64,000 bases of DNA, taken from the NCBI RefSeq assembly GCF_010093815.1, contig NW_022985563.1, positions 698,247-762,246 of the forward strand, read 5' to 3'. The position numbers and the translations under genes were made by a program. The notes under the pieces are model-generated. The model was not told where the DNA came from and ran no database searches. It saw only the letters and a program-made list of their open reading frames with translations. The stretch is from Pseudovirgaria hyperparasitica (taxonomy: Eukaryota > Ascomycota > Dothideomycetes > Acrospermales > Acrospermaceae). This document shows, one piece after another, positions 12,661-23,750 of the stretch (position 1 is its first letter; each line of letters opens with the position of its first letter).

Positions 12661-12924
12661 GTATGTAGCATATAATTGTGTATAGTGGTATATGTAACAT
12701 AGTAATACAGCACCATATATTTACAAATATACATGGCATATACAAAGTATTAGCACAAGTATAATCCATGCATACCGGCGGTATAGTGAGTACATACTGA
12801 CCGTCGTAAATGTATGCTTGGCTATATGAATGATATCTGATCGGATATCTATGCTATAAATCTGATGATAAGATGATATAACGCTTAAGGCACTCGGGCT
12901 GCGAGGGTGGAATTGGGAGTGTGT

Positions 12925-13060
12925 TTTCTCTTCTCGCTTCGCTCTTTTTTCTTCTCGCTTCGCTCTTTTCTCTTTTCTCTTCGCTCTTCGCTCTTCGGTC
13001 TTCTCTTTTTTCTCTTTTCTCTTTTCTCTTCGCTCTTCGCCCTTTTCTCTTCTCTTCTCT
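12925..13060. repeat. Polypyrimidine TTCTCTTCGC repeat tract
   Basis: An irregular tract of TTCTC, TTTTCTC and TTCGCTC units. The strand asymmetry is nearly complete, with very few purines other than G in TTCGC. Confidence 0.8.
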
Positions 13061-13176
13061 CTTACCCCTTACCCCTTATCCATCGTTGCCCCCTAAGTAT
13101 CCAACCGCCCCAGACGAACGTACAATCTAGTCTTGACATGACCACTCTAAGAATGCACAGTGGATAAGCATAGGGG

Positions 13177-13400
13177 ACAAGTACAGCTTTCAAGGACGGC
13201 TATTAAGGATGGCTATAAAGGATGGCTATAAGGACGGCTATTAAGGATGGCTATAAAGGATGGTTATAAGGATGGCTAGCAAGGACGGCTACAAGGATGG
13301 CTATCAAGCATGACTACAAGGACGGCTATTAAGGACGGCTATTAAGGACGGCTATAAGCATAGCCATTTAGTACAGCTTTCAAGGACGGCTATCAATTAC
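13177..13400. repeat. Minisatellite, 12-13-bp AAGGAYGGCTAT unit
   Basis: About fifteen copies of AAGGACGGCTATT or AAGGATGGCTATA stand in tandem. The array is bracketed by two copies of AGTACAGCTTTCAAGGACGG, at about 13177 and 13371, so the unit and its flank appear to have been duplicated together. Confidence 0.85.
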
Positions 13401-13683
13401 AGCCGTCGAAGCCCTTTGATGACCTTCATTTTGATAGGATATTGATGGATACATGCATACAGACCAACTTTTTGTCCCTTTACCTGCGTACTTATCCGCG
13501 TACTTATCTGCACACTCATCTACGTATCTACGTATCTGCGCATCTACGTACGTACGTTCGTACGTACGTCAAGCTCTATCCATCCATCCATCCATCCATA
13601 GATGCCATATACGTATCTTACACCCACTCAACCACTCAACTGTGCTTTTATCACCACTACCGCTCCAGATATCCCTTTACCCA

Positions 13684-13838
13684 TGCCATGCCATGCCAGG
13701 CCAGACACACTCTCCGCAAACCCGCCCAAGCCAGGCCAGGCCAAACCAAGCCAGGCCAGACCAAGCAGGCCAAACCAAACCCCAAGCCAGGCCAGACCAA
13801 TCCCAAGCCAAGCCAAGTCAAGCCAAGCCAGCCAGACC
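13684..13838. repeat. GCCAGGCCAA-type repeat at the 3' end of ERG7
   Basis: Irregular tandem copies of CCAAGCCAGGCCAG and shorter variants end only about 6 bases beyond the ERG7 stop codon. They would therefore form its 3' untranslated region. Confidence 0.8.
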
Positions 13839-13843
13839 AGGAC

Positions 13844-16324
13844 CTACACGACAGCATCGTCGCCGTAGCGGGCAGCGTACATGCCCAGCGCCTTGATGGG
13901 GAAGATGAACTTGTAGTTTGGATAGGAAATCATACTGCAAGCGACACGTCAGTCCAGTCATTTCAATCAATCAATCAATCATCAACATCAGTCGTCAACA
14001 TCCATCATCAACAACACAACACGAAAAGATACGACAACGAGCCAACAGGACAAGAAAAGACATACCAGCTCTTGTTAAACACCCCCTCGATGCCCTCCTG
14101 CGCCCACTCGCCATTAGCCCGCTGCCTGCGCACAAGCAACCTAACCGCCCTCCTCAGCGGCTCCTGGTCCGGAAACCCGGCCTCCAGCAACGCAATGACC
14201 ACCCAAGCCGTCTGCACGACCTGGCTGCCGTCCGGATGCGGCGTCCAGACCTGGTCCTCGCACGACTTGTAGCTCTCGCCCCAGCCGCCGTCGGCAAACT
14301 GGCGGTCGGTAAAGAAGCGACAGGCGCGCTGGACGCGCGCGCTGTTGCTGTACACCTCCCCGACCGACTTGAGCGACTCGAGCGCAAACATGCCGGCGTA
14401 GGTGAAGCAGATGCCCCAGGAGCCGTACCAGGAGCCGTCGGGCCGCTGGGCGCGGCGGATGTACTGGACGGCGCGGGCGACAAAGGCGGTGATTTCGGCG
14501 GCGCGGTAAGACGGGTAGAGGGAGCGGAAGTGGGAGAGGGCGATGACGCAGGCGGTGGTGCACTCCGGGTAGTCGTATTCGATCATGATGTTGCCAAACA
14601 CCTCGGCGGCGGAGAGGTATTCGAGGTAGAGGGAGCCGCGGGTGGGCTCGTACGAGGCGCAGCCGCCCGAGGGGTTCTGCATGGTGAGGATGATGTCGAT
14701 GGCGTCGCGCAGGCGGGCGTCGGAGATGAGCTTGGGGTAGCCGGGGGCGGACTGCAGCATCATGACGGCCTTTGCGCCCTCGGAGGTGCAGTCGCTGACG
14801 GTGTAGCCCTGGAGCTTTGTGCTGAAGCCCCAGGCGCCTTTGCGTTTCTGGCGGTATGGCTGGTCGGCGCCCGTGGCGTTTTCGCGCATCTGCTGGTCTT
14901 CCATGAAGCCGAGGGCTTTGGTCAGGCATGGCTTCCATCGCGGGTCGGTCGCGAAGCCGCACTCGACGGCGGCCTGGATGAGAAAGGCCGTGTCCCAGGA
15001 CTGGACGCCGTTTGTGCCGTTGCAGAGCACGCCCTCGTCCTTCATCCAGAGGTACTCCCATATCCGCTCCCGGTGTCGTCGGACAGAGTACGCGTCCGGC
15101 CCGTCGACGATGTGGCAGGCCACGAGGTTCATGGCCCCGTTGACAGGCGCAAGATCGGCATAGTCGGAGTTCTCGTCCTCGCCCTTGATCAGCGTCCAGA
15201 CCCAGTTCTCGGCGCGTTGGACGAGCCAGTCGGTGCGGAGGAAGGGGATCCAGATCATGACGAGCAGCCAGTTCAGGGTGTTCAGGATCCAGTGCTTCGG
15301 CTGGTAGTTGTCCTCCTTTGCAATCGAGTTGCGGTGCCCGGCCCAGTTGATCGACTCGTACGGCTGCGTGTACAGCTCCGCCCTCAGCTCGCGCGTAAAG
15401 TCGTTCGGCGGCATGGACCAGCGCCGCGACCAGGCCAGCGACATGGGCAGATAGACGTACCGGATATGCACCCACCAGCGCCACGGCGCGATGGGAGCCC
15501 AGTCCGGCAGCAGCCACAGCTCGGGCGGGACAGGATTGACAATCTCCCACTCTGCCACGCCCAGCACGCTCAACCACCACTTTGTCCAGTGCGGGCCAGA
15601 GGCGGCACCGCCGAGCTTGTGCAGCGTGCCGCGGGCCTTGACCATGCGGGGGTCTTCAGCGCTGGCACCGCAGATGCGCAGGGTCACGTAGTTCATGGCA
15701 CAGCCAAAGACGCTGCTGTGGCCCTCGATGTGCAGGCCCCAGCCGCCGTCGTGCTTGTTCTGGCGGGCGTACAGGTAGTTGCGGATCTCGCGGCGGTAGG
15801 CGTCTGGGATGGGGGTGCCGGTCACGTACCAGGCGATGACGACGCCGGGGAGGAGGAACATGGGACCGCCATACTCGCAGGCCCAGTGGCCGGAGGGGAG
15901 CTGTAGTTGTTCGAAGAAGGTGAGGCCGTTGCGGGCGCACTCGAGGGGAGTTTTGGCGGGGGGGAGGTCTGGCAGGTTCTGGACATAGGGGCTTGGATCA
16001 GCAAGACTTGCACGGGGGAAATGAGTGCGAGTGAGCGAGTGAGTGCAAGGAGACAAGACATACCGTAGGCAAGCCCAAGTGGTATTTATCCGCGATGCTC
16101 TGCGGCCACTTTTCAAGCTCGTCGTCGGAGTCGAGATAATGCCAAGTCTGGGCGCCTCTGTCATCCTTCAGCCGCCAGCGGGTATGGTCGGTCCTGCTGT
16201 CGACGTCGGTGTTGTTTGCATGTATGCCATTCGCCTTGCTCTTCATCTCTTTTGCATGTATGCCATTCGCCGTGCTCTTCTCCACCTCTTTTGCATGTAT
16301 GCCATTCGCCCTGCTCTTCTCCAT
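13844..16324 (-). CDS. ERG7: Lanosterol synthase (oxidosqualene cyclase)
   Basis: Exons 16324-16064, 15978-14066 and 13934-13844, with introns of 85 and 131 nt, give 754 residues, the usual family length. The enzyme cyclises (S)-2,3-oxidosqualene to lanosterol on the ER or lipid-droplet membrane, the first cyclic step of ergosterol synthesis. The catalytic acid lies in the DCTSE motif (Asp483), and several QW-type repeats are visible ([24 protein letters not shown]). Both splices are confirmed by family-typical sequence: [15 protein letters not shown], and NKS(C)[14 protein letters not shown] followed by [13 protein letters not shown] at the C-terminus. The first intron offers other AG acceptors, but only the one before 15978 keeps frame. 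Oddly, the first 50 residues are three tandem copies of a [11 protein letters not shown] unit placed before the conserved [12 protein letters not shown] block. Long open frames on the opposite strand reflect high GC. Confidence 0.97.
16199..16324 (-). repeat. In-frame 36-45-bp tandem repeat in the ERG7 N-terminus
   Basis: On the + strand TTTGCATGTATGCCATTCGC recurs at about 16208 (diverged start), 16250 and 16291. The repeat encodes [16 protein letters not shown] three times. The unit length is a multiple of three, so copy changes would keep the frame. Confidence 0.85.
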
Positions 16325-17530
16325 CTCTCTCTTCTCAGGGCTGCCGCAGCCCACACGCGCACACACAGCTCTCCGCGGTGTGATTGTGAGTTCAATTGGC
16401 GATTGGACGGGCCTGCGGAGATGTGGTATGTTCAGTTCTGTTGTGTTGGACTTGAAAGAAAGACAGCAGTGTGGGTCTGTCTTCGCAGCAGACGTTCAAC
16501 AAGTCCGGGGAAGCTTGGCTTGTCTTGTCAACCGGGGGGGCCGGGCTAGGGAATACCAGGCCAGGACGCTCAGATCGGGGGGTGGTGGAGGCCGACGCGC
16601 ACACGATGGCACTGACGTCAAGCAAGCGTGCTGCAGCGAAGATGTTGATGTTGATGTTGATGGTGGTGTTGGTATTGATGTGCGAGTTGCTTGGATTGCG
16701 TTCTTGTGAAGAAGAGTGTATTGTCGCATTTTGCAAGCAGAACAATCGGGAGTGGTGGTCGTGGTGTTGCATGTTGCACTGTCGCTTAAAGCTCCGCGTT
16801 CGGTGGCCGTAATTAGGTAGATCGGAGTTACCAGTAGCAGTCAGTCAGCCAGCCAGTCAGTCAACCAAGCACAGCACACACCACATCCAACAGCACAACC
16901 CACAGACACAAGCATAGACACCAAAGAGCCAAGGAGGTAACGATAAATTGACAATAGAGGATGCACTAGATACAGTATGCACTAATGCAAAAAAGCCACC
17001 AAGCCTCACAATAACAGGTGTTCCGCATTCAGGATCAGGTAAAGCTTGCCGAAGCAGCCGGGAGCGGCAGTCCGGTGGGGTGGAGGAGAGAGGTGGGATT
17101 GTTGTGGGTGTGGCGGATGGATGGCGGAAGGCAGCGGGATGAGATCATGGTTCACACTTCTAATTATGTCTTTGTGGTCAGGAGAGTGCCGTGCAGGGTT
17201 ACATGCCGAGTGCAGATCGATATGGATGAATTAAATTAGTTGGTTGGTATTGGCGCGCTTACTAGGTACCTTGGAGGTACGCAAGGCTGAGTAAAGTAGT
17301 AAGCAATGTTGTGCTGTCGGGGACAGACTTTTTGTCAACAAGCATAATAGTCGAGGGGGTGTATTACTATGTAGATGGATAGATGTAGGTATAATAGTCC
17401 GTAGATCAAAAGCTCTTTTTGTCGTTTACGCCTCCAATGGTATTATAGACGAAGCCGCCGCCGCCGCCGAACCCATACATGGACAAGGAATGGATAGCAA
17501 AAATGGAAATAAATAAAAATCTCAAGGCAG
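16325..17530. other. Intergenic region: ERG7 upstream and 3' flank of poly-Q gene
   Basis: It contains the ERG7 promoter side, a short CAGTCAGTCAGC repeat near 16835-16865 and GATGTT repeats near 16640-16660. No gene is supported. Confidence 0.45.
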
Positions 17531-18497
17531 TCAGTCCGACAAGTCCGGATTCGCGACAAAGAGTCGCACGTTCCCGCTCATGGTCATGGACCGGTCGTCA
17601 ACACTGCCTCTTCTGCGCAGATCGTCGCTGGCCTTCTTTTCGGCGCCGAGGTCGCGCGGGGCGTGTGAGGGTATCTGGCCGAGAGCGCCAAAGCTGGATT
17701 CGCGCTCGCCCGAGCTGCCGCTGCCGGTGGAGGTGGTGGAAAAGTAGTCTGGGCGGCTGCGAGGGACGGGCGTCTCGTCAGCCATGTCGTCGCCCCCCTC
17801 GGGCGGGCTGCGATCCTGATTGCTGGGCGGCGTGCTACTGGTGCTGAAGCGTCCAGGAGCAGTAGTAGTAGTAGTAGCAGAGGAGTTGTGATGAGGCATA
17901 TACGAGATGCGCGGGCCGGCCGAGGTGAGGGAGCTTCTGCCGCTGCCGGTGCGACGGTGGTATGGGGCGCTGTGGTAGTTGCTGTCGTCGTCGCTGTCCT
18001 CCTCGTCGACCTCGGTGGCGGAGAGGCGCATAGGCACGCCGGTGCCAGACATGTTTGCAGGCGCGTAGGGTGTCGCCTTGGGTACGCCATGGTGTCTGAT
18101 CATGGAGCGCACGCTAGAGTTGACGGAAGCAGTCGAGACGGACTGTCGCGCGCCTCCACCGCCGACCATCTTCGCAGCGGCACGCAACTTGGCCTGTCTT
18201 CTCTGCTCTACTATTCGCGGATCTTCGTGCTGAGACCTGTCGCACCAGACGGTAGCCTTTTGTTTCCGCATCAACGAGACGTAGCTTGTGGGCGAGTTTG
18301 ACTGGCCGGAGCGGTTCGAGGGGGTGCGCTGCAGGCCGCCGGAGTTTGAACGAGCGAGACTCATGTTGTGGCCTTGACTGCTCGCGGTCGAGGATGTGGC
18401 GTTGGAGAGGGTGCGACGAGAGGGAGGAGTCGGGGCGGCGGAGTTGAGGAGAGGAAAGACAGAGGACGAGGTGGTGCGGGAGCGCGAGTGTTGTTGG

Positions 18498-18564
<67 letters not shown>

Positions 18565-18754
18565 GCAAGTGGTGAGAGAGATGCGAGGGAGAGTGAGTGA
18601 ATGCAGTTGAGGTGGTGGTGGTGGTAGTGGTGGAGGTGGAAGATCGTGTCTTGGAGCCGGGGGCAGGTAGAGGTTTGCGGTGGGGTAGAGAGGGAAGAGA
18701 AGTGGTAGGACGGTAGCTGTCCACCATGACCGACGACGACGACGACGACGACAT
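17531..18754 (-). CDS. Conserved fungal protein with poly-Q tract, function unknown
   Basis: A single exon gives 407 residues from the ATG at 18754; the frame is open further upstream but without another ATG. The N-terminal 150 residues are low-complexity: a Ser run, a Thr run, and 22 uninterrupted CAA codons for Gln followed by His and two more Gln. The only well-ordered block is VSLMRKQKATVWCDR followed by SQHEDPRIVEQRRQAKLRAAAKM (about residues 165-200). I recognise this block as shared among uncharacterised filamentous-ascomycete proteins. The rest is Ser/Pro-rich with an acidic DEEDSDDD stretch and is probably disordered. No signal peptide or membrane segment is seen. The CAA run uses one codon throughout, so its length is likely polymorphic. 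The role is unknown; a nuclear or cytoplasmic regulator is a guess. Confidence 0.8.
18500..18565 (-). repeat. (CAA)22 trinucleotide run, coding
   Basis: A pure run of 22 CAA on the minus strand encodes polyglutamine in the gene at 17531-18754. Two further CAA codons follow after one CAC. Confidence 0.95.
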
Positions 18755-19557
18755 GCTGACTGTTTGATGTACTGTATAGCTGAAGGCACTCACAGCCGGA
18801 GATGCACACAGATGCAGTACAGATGCAGGGCGTCCGTAGGTAATAATAATAATAGTCAAGCAGTAGCAGCAGTGAGATTGTCGGACTTTCAATCGCCTCT
18901 TTTTCCTAGATTGTACCACTATTAATCGCCCAAAAAGTCTCCTGCGAATCAATTTGTTTGGGAAGTTTGGGATGATAGGATGGCGGCGGCGGCGGCGCGG
19001 AGGAGCCTGGGCCGAGAGAGCCTCTGTTGCTCTTTTTCAGCTTTTTCTATACGACAGCGAGGGTGCGCGCAGGTCACCAGTTGGCCAGGGCAGGCTTTGC
19101 TTGTAATGGTGATGATGTTACCGTACTTTGTTCCCAACTCGCTTTGTCTTGAGGTGGTGGAGACGGAGGAGTGTAGGGCTCGCAAGCTGAGATGGCCGGG
19201 GGGCGTCTTCATCTAATATATGTATTATGAAGATAAAGCCAAAGTGGATAATAGAAGATAGCCTAGCAGGTAGACTTGTAGACCCATTCATCCATTCACC
19301 TAATTAGCTAATCAATCAATGGAGATTCTATCGCGACGCAGCAAGATGCAACCTACTAATTAGGCTTGGACTACATGATCCTATCGAGTGCATCTTGTGG
19401 GCAGCAAGCAGTATGACGCTCCCGGCCTGCCATTCACCATTCACTAATTAATTAACTATAGACGGCTATACACTACGCACATACAAACACACAGACGTAC
19501 ACACAGACGTACACACAGACATACACACAGACGTACACATACATGCTCCACGCCCAC

Positions 19558-19588
<31 letters not shown>

Positions 19589-20980
19589 CCTCGCCCACGC
19601 CCCATCCAACCAACCAACCATCCAACCAACTAATACTGCCTTCAGTGCCTGCATCATCAAAACATGCCCTGCGACGACGAATAAGAATGCTGCCGCGCGA
19701 GGACGTGCTTCTTTACCACTTAATTATTATAACCCCGGACTGTCATGGCTCGCTTGTCGTGGATATAGGTAATCTAGCTAGCATGACTGTCGCACACACA
19801 GCCTCATCGATAATCACACGGTAGAGACCACTGCACTGCAACCGCGCATCCATCTCTCGACGATCCTCTTGTTTGATAGTGTCTGTCTATCGTCTGTCTG
19901 CCTGTCTGGCTGCGTGCATGCGCCTCCTCGTGAATGTCTCCACCCTTGGTCCCCTCCCAAGCCTCATCACGGCCATCTGGACCATCTTGCAGCATCTCCA
20001 CCATGCTTTGGCCGCATTCCTGTCTGTTTCCTAATCTACTTCTACCCTTTCTACCCTTTGCTGCCCACTGCGCACTGTCCCTTGCGCCATTTCTCTCTCT
20101 CTCTCTCCCCGTCTTGTTGATGCATTCATCTATTCATCTATTCATCTATTCATTCATTCATCCATCCATCCATCCATCCTTTCATTCCTCGCTCAAGGCT
20201 TACAGGCAGGCGGTCTCGGATAGCAGGACATCCCGCGCCTGTCGGGGCATTTCCACTCGTCATGCATCTGTGCTGCAACTACTAATTACTGTCCTGCCTA
20301 GCTCTATCGCCATCTGTCGTCACCAACTAGATAAAATACTTAATACCCTTCCATTGTCTGCCTACACCGCCCTCTCGTCGCTACTAGAAAGTCTACGAGA
20401 GCCTGCGAGTCTACAACTCCACCTCTTCTTCACCCGACTCGTATAACATACTACTCCATGCAGCCATCTCCAGCCATCTCGCTGCCGTTGATGCACCTCG
20501 TCTGCCAACACCAGCCTATCATGAATGAGGACATCATCCATCTTACACGTCTGCACCTCGACAACGTAGATGTGGCGATGCACTAACCGCTCAAGCCTAG
20601 TAGACATGGCAGCAGGTAGGTCACTCAGCATTTCCTTTGTTTGCATTCATACTCCCCGCACAACTCCTCACTGTCATCTTATTATCGAGGTAAGCAGACG
20701 GCAGTCAAGTCTGCCCGTGCCAAGCACCCCTTCACTCGCCGCAATGCCATTCCATCCCTCCTCCTCCTCCAAGGGATGTCTACAACATTTCAACACATGT
20801 TGGAATGTGCCATCTCCTTGCTCAATCATTCAACCCTCTCCACCACTTCATCATAATGTCGTCGCCTCCTGCCTGCCATCTCTCTTCTTTCTTTCTCTCT
20901 TCTTCCTTCTCTTCCTTCTTCTCTCTTGACTCCTTCTTCAATCTGCCGCATAGCCACCACTCTCACACATCCGGCCCACA
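18755..20980. other. 2.2 kb divergent intergenic region with microsatellites
   Basis: It separates the poly-Q gene (-) from the membrane-protein gene (+). It carries a 12-bp ACACACAGACGT repeat (about 19488-19545), CCCATG repeats (19556-19590) and an ATTCATCT/ATTCATCC tract (20123-20180). CT-rich sequence at 20870-20940 looks like the leader of the downstream gene. No coding sequence is supported. Confidence 0.5.
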
Positions 20981-23356
20981 ATGGCCACTACTACTCCTGC
21001 TTCCATCACCACCGCCTCCGCCGACAGCATGACTGCCAGTCACCTGAGCCGCCCTGCAATCGCGGGCATCCTGACCGCCGTCTGCCTGACTATATCCGTC
21101 CTGCTGGCCGCCATGCTCGTCTTGCTGATTCGCGCAATCACCCATCACAAGCGCCTCGTTGCCGATCTGGAGGCCAGAGGAATCGCTGTTCGCCCGCCTC
21201 TTGTCGGTGAGGTCAAGGGTGGTGGTCCGTTGAGGATGGGGCCGACGAGGACGGTCTTGCGCAAGAATTATCTCTCGCCCTACATTGTCAATGGCGCCGA
21301 GTTGCGGTCCAGTTCGTCGTTCTACGAGCATGACAAGTCCCGCCTTTCGCTCCAGAAATCCACTCCACATCTAGACTCCAGCACCGACTTTGGCATCTCG
21401 CTCCAGTCCCCGCATATCGAGCGCGTGCAAGACCAAGTCAGCAAACCACGACACATTGCAGAGTGCCAGATATCAGCCCCGGCCCCGTCGCACCAGACCA
21501 GATTTCCCATCAGAACCAGTGCCGATTTCTGCCCCCCAATACCCGTCCGGAGCAGCTCCCGCCTACCAACACCACCGGTAGCTCCGTCTCCAAGCCTCGA
21601 GAGCCGCTTTTCAGCCCCACGGAGCCTCCTTTCCAAGCATGACTCCGCCATCAGCGGTGCTCTCTCGCCTCGGAATCTAGACACGCACCCTCAAAAGTCC
21701 CGCCCGCGTGCCGGAACTGCAAGTGGCGCAACATCGCAACCTGATCTGCATCAGGCCATGCACAGGACAATCAACCGGCCCAGCAGTCTCTCCACCATCT
21801 CGCGCACCCAAAAGCCCCTGAATATCTCCGAGGTCTTTGACGTCTTTGACGCTCCTACGGCAGGCAGAGCCAAGGAAGCGTCCGGACACAGACTGGGCGA
21901 GCATCAAAAGTCCAGCATCCCCAAGCTAGAAAGAGCCGGCACTCCAATGACATTCTACGAACAGCCGTCCGCGACAAAAGAGAACACGGCCGTCCGTCCG
22001 ACGTCGCCAGTCTCGAAGCCGTCCAAAATCGTTTTCAGGACAGAGCCACGCCTGACCCCGGCAAGCTCACCCGTCAGAAAGAAGAACACGTCCCCTCACC
22101 GTGTTGTGCTCGGCGAGATATCCTCCAATACCTCTGCTCCCGGCCACGCCTCCCAGCGCTTCTCCGACTCGCCTTCTACGAGAAGCAGCAACGGCAATCC
22201 GTTCCGTTGGGAGCTCCTCACAGTTCCCCCGAGTGAGACCCCCCGCCGCAGCTCCTCGCGGCCGAGTTCGGCCAGACCTGTATCGCCGTCCAAGCCCAGT
22301 CATGTTACCAAAGCCGCAACAAAAAAGAGGAAGAAGCCGCACAAGACTGAGCACGACACTCGCTCGCCCACCACCAATCTGCCGCGCAACACTGTCTCTC
22401 CGGCCCGCACCCGGAAACCGTCTAAGCTCACCCTCACCCCGATGAGCTCTACAGCAACATCACGAACAACCTCCCCGCAGCCCTCGTCCTCCTCCTCCCA
22501 CCACAACAACAGCACCTCGAAACCCCTCCCCTTCCGCGCCCCATCATCAACAACCCCCTCCACCCAACAGCACCAACAACCAACCCGCCGCCACCGCTCC
22601 CGCACAGGAAGCTCCTCCCTCCTCTCCCCCTCCCTGCTCGACCTCCGCCTCGACCTCGACCTGCCGCCTCCACTCCCCAGCCCCCCGCTCCCCGCTCCCC
22701 ATCTCTCCAATCCCACGACGCCAGACCCGCGCCTTGCCTCGGCCGTCCCGTCAAGCGTCACCTCGCCGTCTTTTCTATCGCTCTTTTCGCCCTTTGCGCC
22801 CGATGAGCGGCCTGATGAGCAGCACGATGAGGAGCATGATGAGCACGAGCATATACATACCCCGTCTCCGTCTTCGCCTTCGTTTCCGTCCCCGCCTCCG
22901 CCTTTAACTCCGCGGACAATCCCCTCGATAACAACACCACAATCACGCAACCCTCCCTCCTCGCCTCTCCTCCCACATATCCCCTCTCCCTTGCTCTTTT
23001 CCTTGCCCTCATCACCAAGATACCATCCAACAACCCCCACAACCCCCAAAACTCCCAAAACACCCAAATCCCCCTCAACCTCCCCACATACCCTCCGCCC
23101 CGACTCTGCGACCCTCTCCCCTTACTCCCTGCACTTCCACCCCTCCACAACTGCAAACACTGCTACACTCCAACGCCGACACACCCTTCGACGGCCTAGT
23201 CTGCCTGATCTGGGCCGCGCGGGCACCCTTGTGCGCAGGCGGAGGGCGAATACGGAGAGGGGGGGTGGGGAGGAATTGTGTGGTCTGACGAGTTTTTATG
23301 GTGGTGATGATGGAGATGGTGGGGATGGGGATGGGGATGGGGGATGGCGGTTTTGA
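20981..23356 (+). CDS. Single-pass membrane protein with long disordered tail
   Basis: One exon of 791 residues starts at the ATG at 20981, which follows a CT-rich leader typical of fungal promoters. Residues 27-50 (AGILTAVCLTISVLLAAMLV and on) form a clear membrane helix after a short Ser/Thr-rich N-terminus. A basic HHKRLVADLEARGI stretch follows, so the long tail is probably cytoplasmic by the positive-inside rule. Residues 100-750 are Ser/Pro/Arg-rich with many SP and RxxS sites, and they turn into Pro/Ser/Thr low complexity beyond residue 500. A small conserved-looking block, RRHTLRRPSLPDLGRAGTLV, lies near the C-terminus and looks like a kinase or 14-3-3 target. The end is a Gly/Asp repeat (GDDGDGGDGDGDGG). 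I do not recognise a family; similar Ser-rich one-helix proteins are common in filamentous ascomycetes. Confidence 0.75.
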   Translation: MATTTPASITTASADSMTASHLSRPAIAGILTAVCLTISVLLAAMLVLLIRAITHHKRLVADLEARGIAVRPPLVGEVKGGGPLRMGPTRTVLRKNYLSPYIVNGAELRSSSSFYEHDKSRLSLQKSTPHLDSSTDFGISLQSPHIERVQDQVSKPRHIAECQISAPAPSHQTRFPIRTSADFCPPIPVRSSSRLPTPPVAPSPSLESRFSAPRSLLSKHDSAISGALSPRNLDTHPQKSRPRAGTASGATSQPDLHQAMHRTINRPSSLSTISRTQKPLNISEVFDVFDAPTAGRAKEASGHRLGEHQKSSIPKLERAGTPMTFYEQPSATKENTAVRPTSPVSKPSKIVFRTEPRLTPASSPVRKKNTSPHRVVLGEISSNTSAPGHASQRFSDSPSTRSSNGNPFRWELLTVPPSETPRRSSSRPSSARPVSPSKPSHVTKAATKKRKKPHKTEHDTRSPTTNLPRNTVSPARTRKPSKLTLTPMSSTATSRTTSPQPSSSSSHHNNSTSKPLPFRAPSSTTPSTQQHQQPTRRHRSRTGSSSLLSPSLLDLRLDLDLPPPLPSPPLPAPHLSNPTTPDPRLASAVPSSVTSPSFLSLFSPFAPDERPDEQHDEEHDEHEHIHTPSPSSPSFPSPPPPLTPRTIPSITTPQSRNPPSSPLLPHIPSPLLFSLPSSPRYHPTTPTTPKTPKTPKSPSTSPHTLRPDSATLSPYSLHFHPSTTANTATLQRRHTLRRPSLPDLGRAGTLVRRRRANTERGGGEELCGLTSFYGGDDGDGGDGDGDGGWRF

Positions 23357-23474
23357 AGTTGGCGTTTTTGTGTAGGAGGAGGATTGGCGTGGAGAGACTG
23401 TCGGTTTAGGGCAGTAGTAGTAGTCGTCGTCATTCGAGTCGGAGTCTCATATGTTTATACTTTGTACGTATACT

Positions 23475-23566
23475 ATATTCATACCGTTCGCTTTAATATA
23501 TTCATACCGTTCGCTTTAATATATTCATACCGTTCGCTTTAATATATTCATACCGTTCGCTTTAAT
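23475..23566. repeat. Four exact copies of a 23-bp unit
   Basis: ATATTCATACCGTTCGCTTT plus AAT is repeated at 23475, 23498, 23521 and 23544 without a mismatch. It lies about 120 bp beyond the stop of the membrane-protein gene. Confidence 0.95.
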
Positions 23567-23612
23567 ATATTTTGTGTATCTGTATTATTTTGTTTTTATT
23601 AGATACCGTTAC

Positions 23613-23750
23613 ATTGCATTTCATACCATTTCATACCATTTCATACCATTTCATACCATTTCATACCATTTCATTCCATTTCATTCCATTTCATTCCATT
23701 TCATTCCATTTCATTCCATTTCATTCCATTTCATACCATTTCATACCACC
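23613..23750. repeat. 10-bp CATTTCATAC/CATTTCATTC satellite
   Basis: Thirteen or more 10-bp units lie head to tail. The array is organised in blocks: ATAC units, then ATTC units, then ATAC units again. Such blocks are typical of recent slippage or unequal exchange. Confidence 0.9.

Noticed and set aside
14141-15580. A 479-codon open frame in a second minus-strand register of ERG7
   Set aside because: Arg/His/Pro-rich shadow of the real reading frame; the ERG7 frame carries DCTSE and the QW repeats.
13918-15906. A 662-codon open frame on the + strand
   Set aside because: It is antisense to ERG7, has Ala/Gly/Val-rich composition without motifs, and is explained by the high third-position GC of the real gene.
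20123-20180. Possible telomere-like or centromeric repeat (ATTCATCT/ATCC)
   Set aside because: Not TTAGGG-type, very short, and lies within a gene-rich block.
22300-23067. Long Gly/Glu/Arg-rich frame antisense to the membrane-protein gene
   Set aside because: Mirror of Ser/Pro codons on the other strand; no motif and no independent start context.
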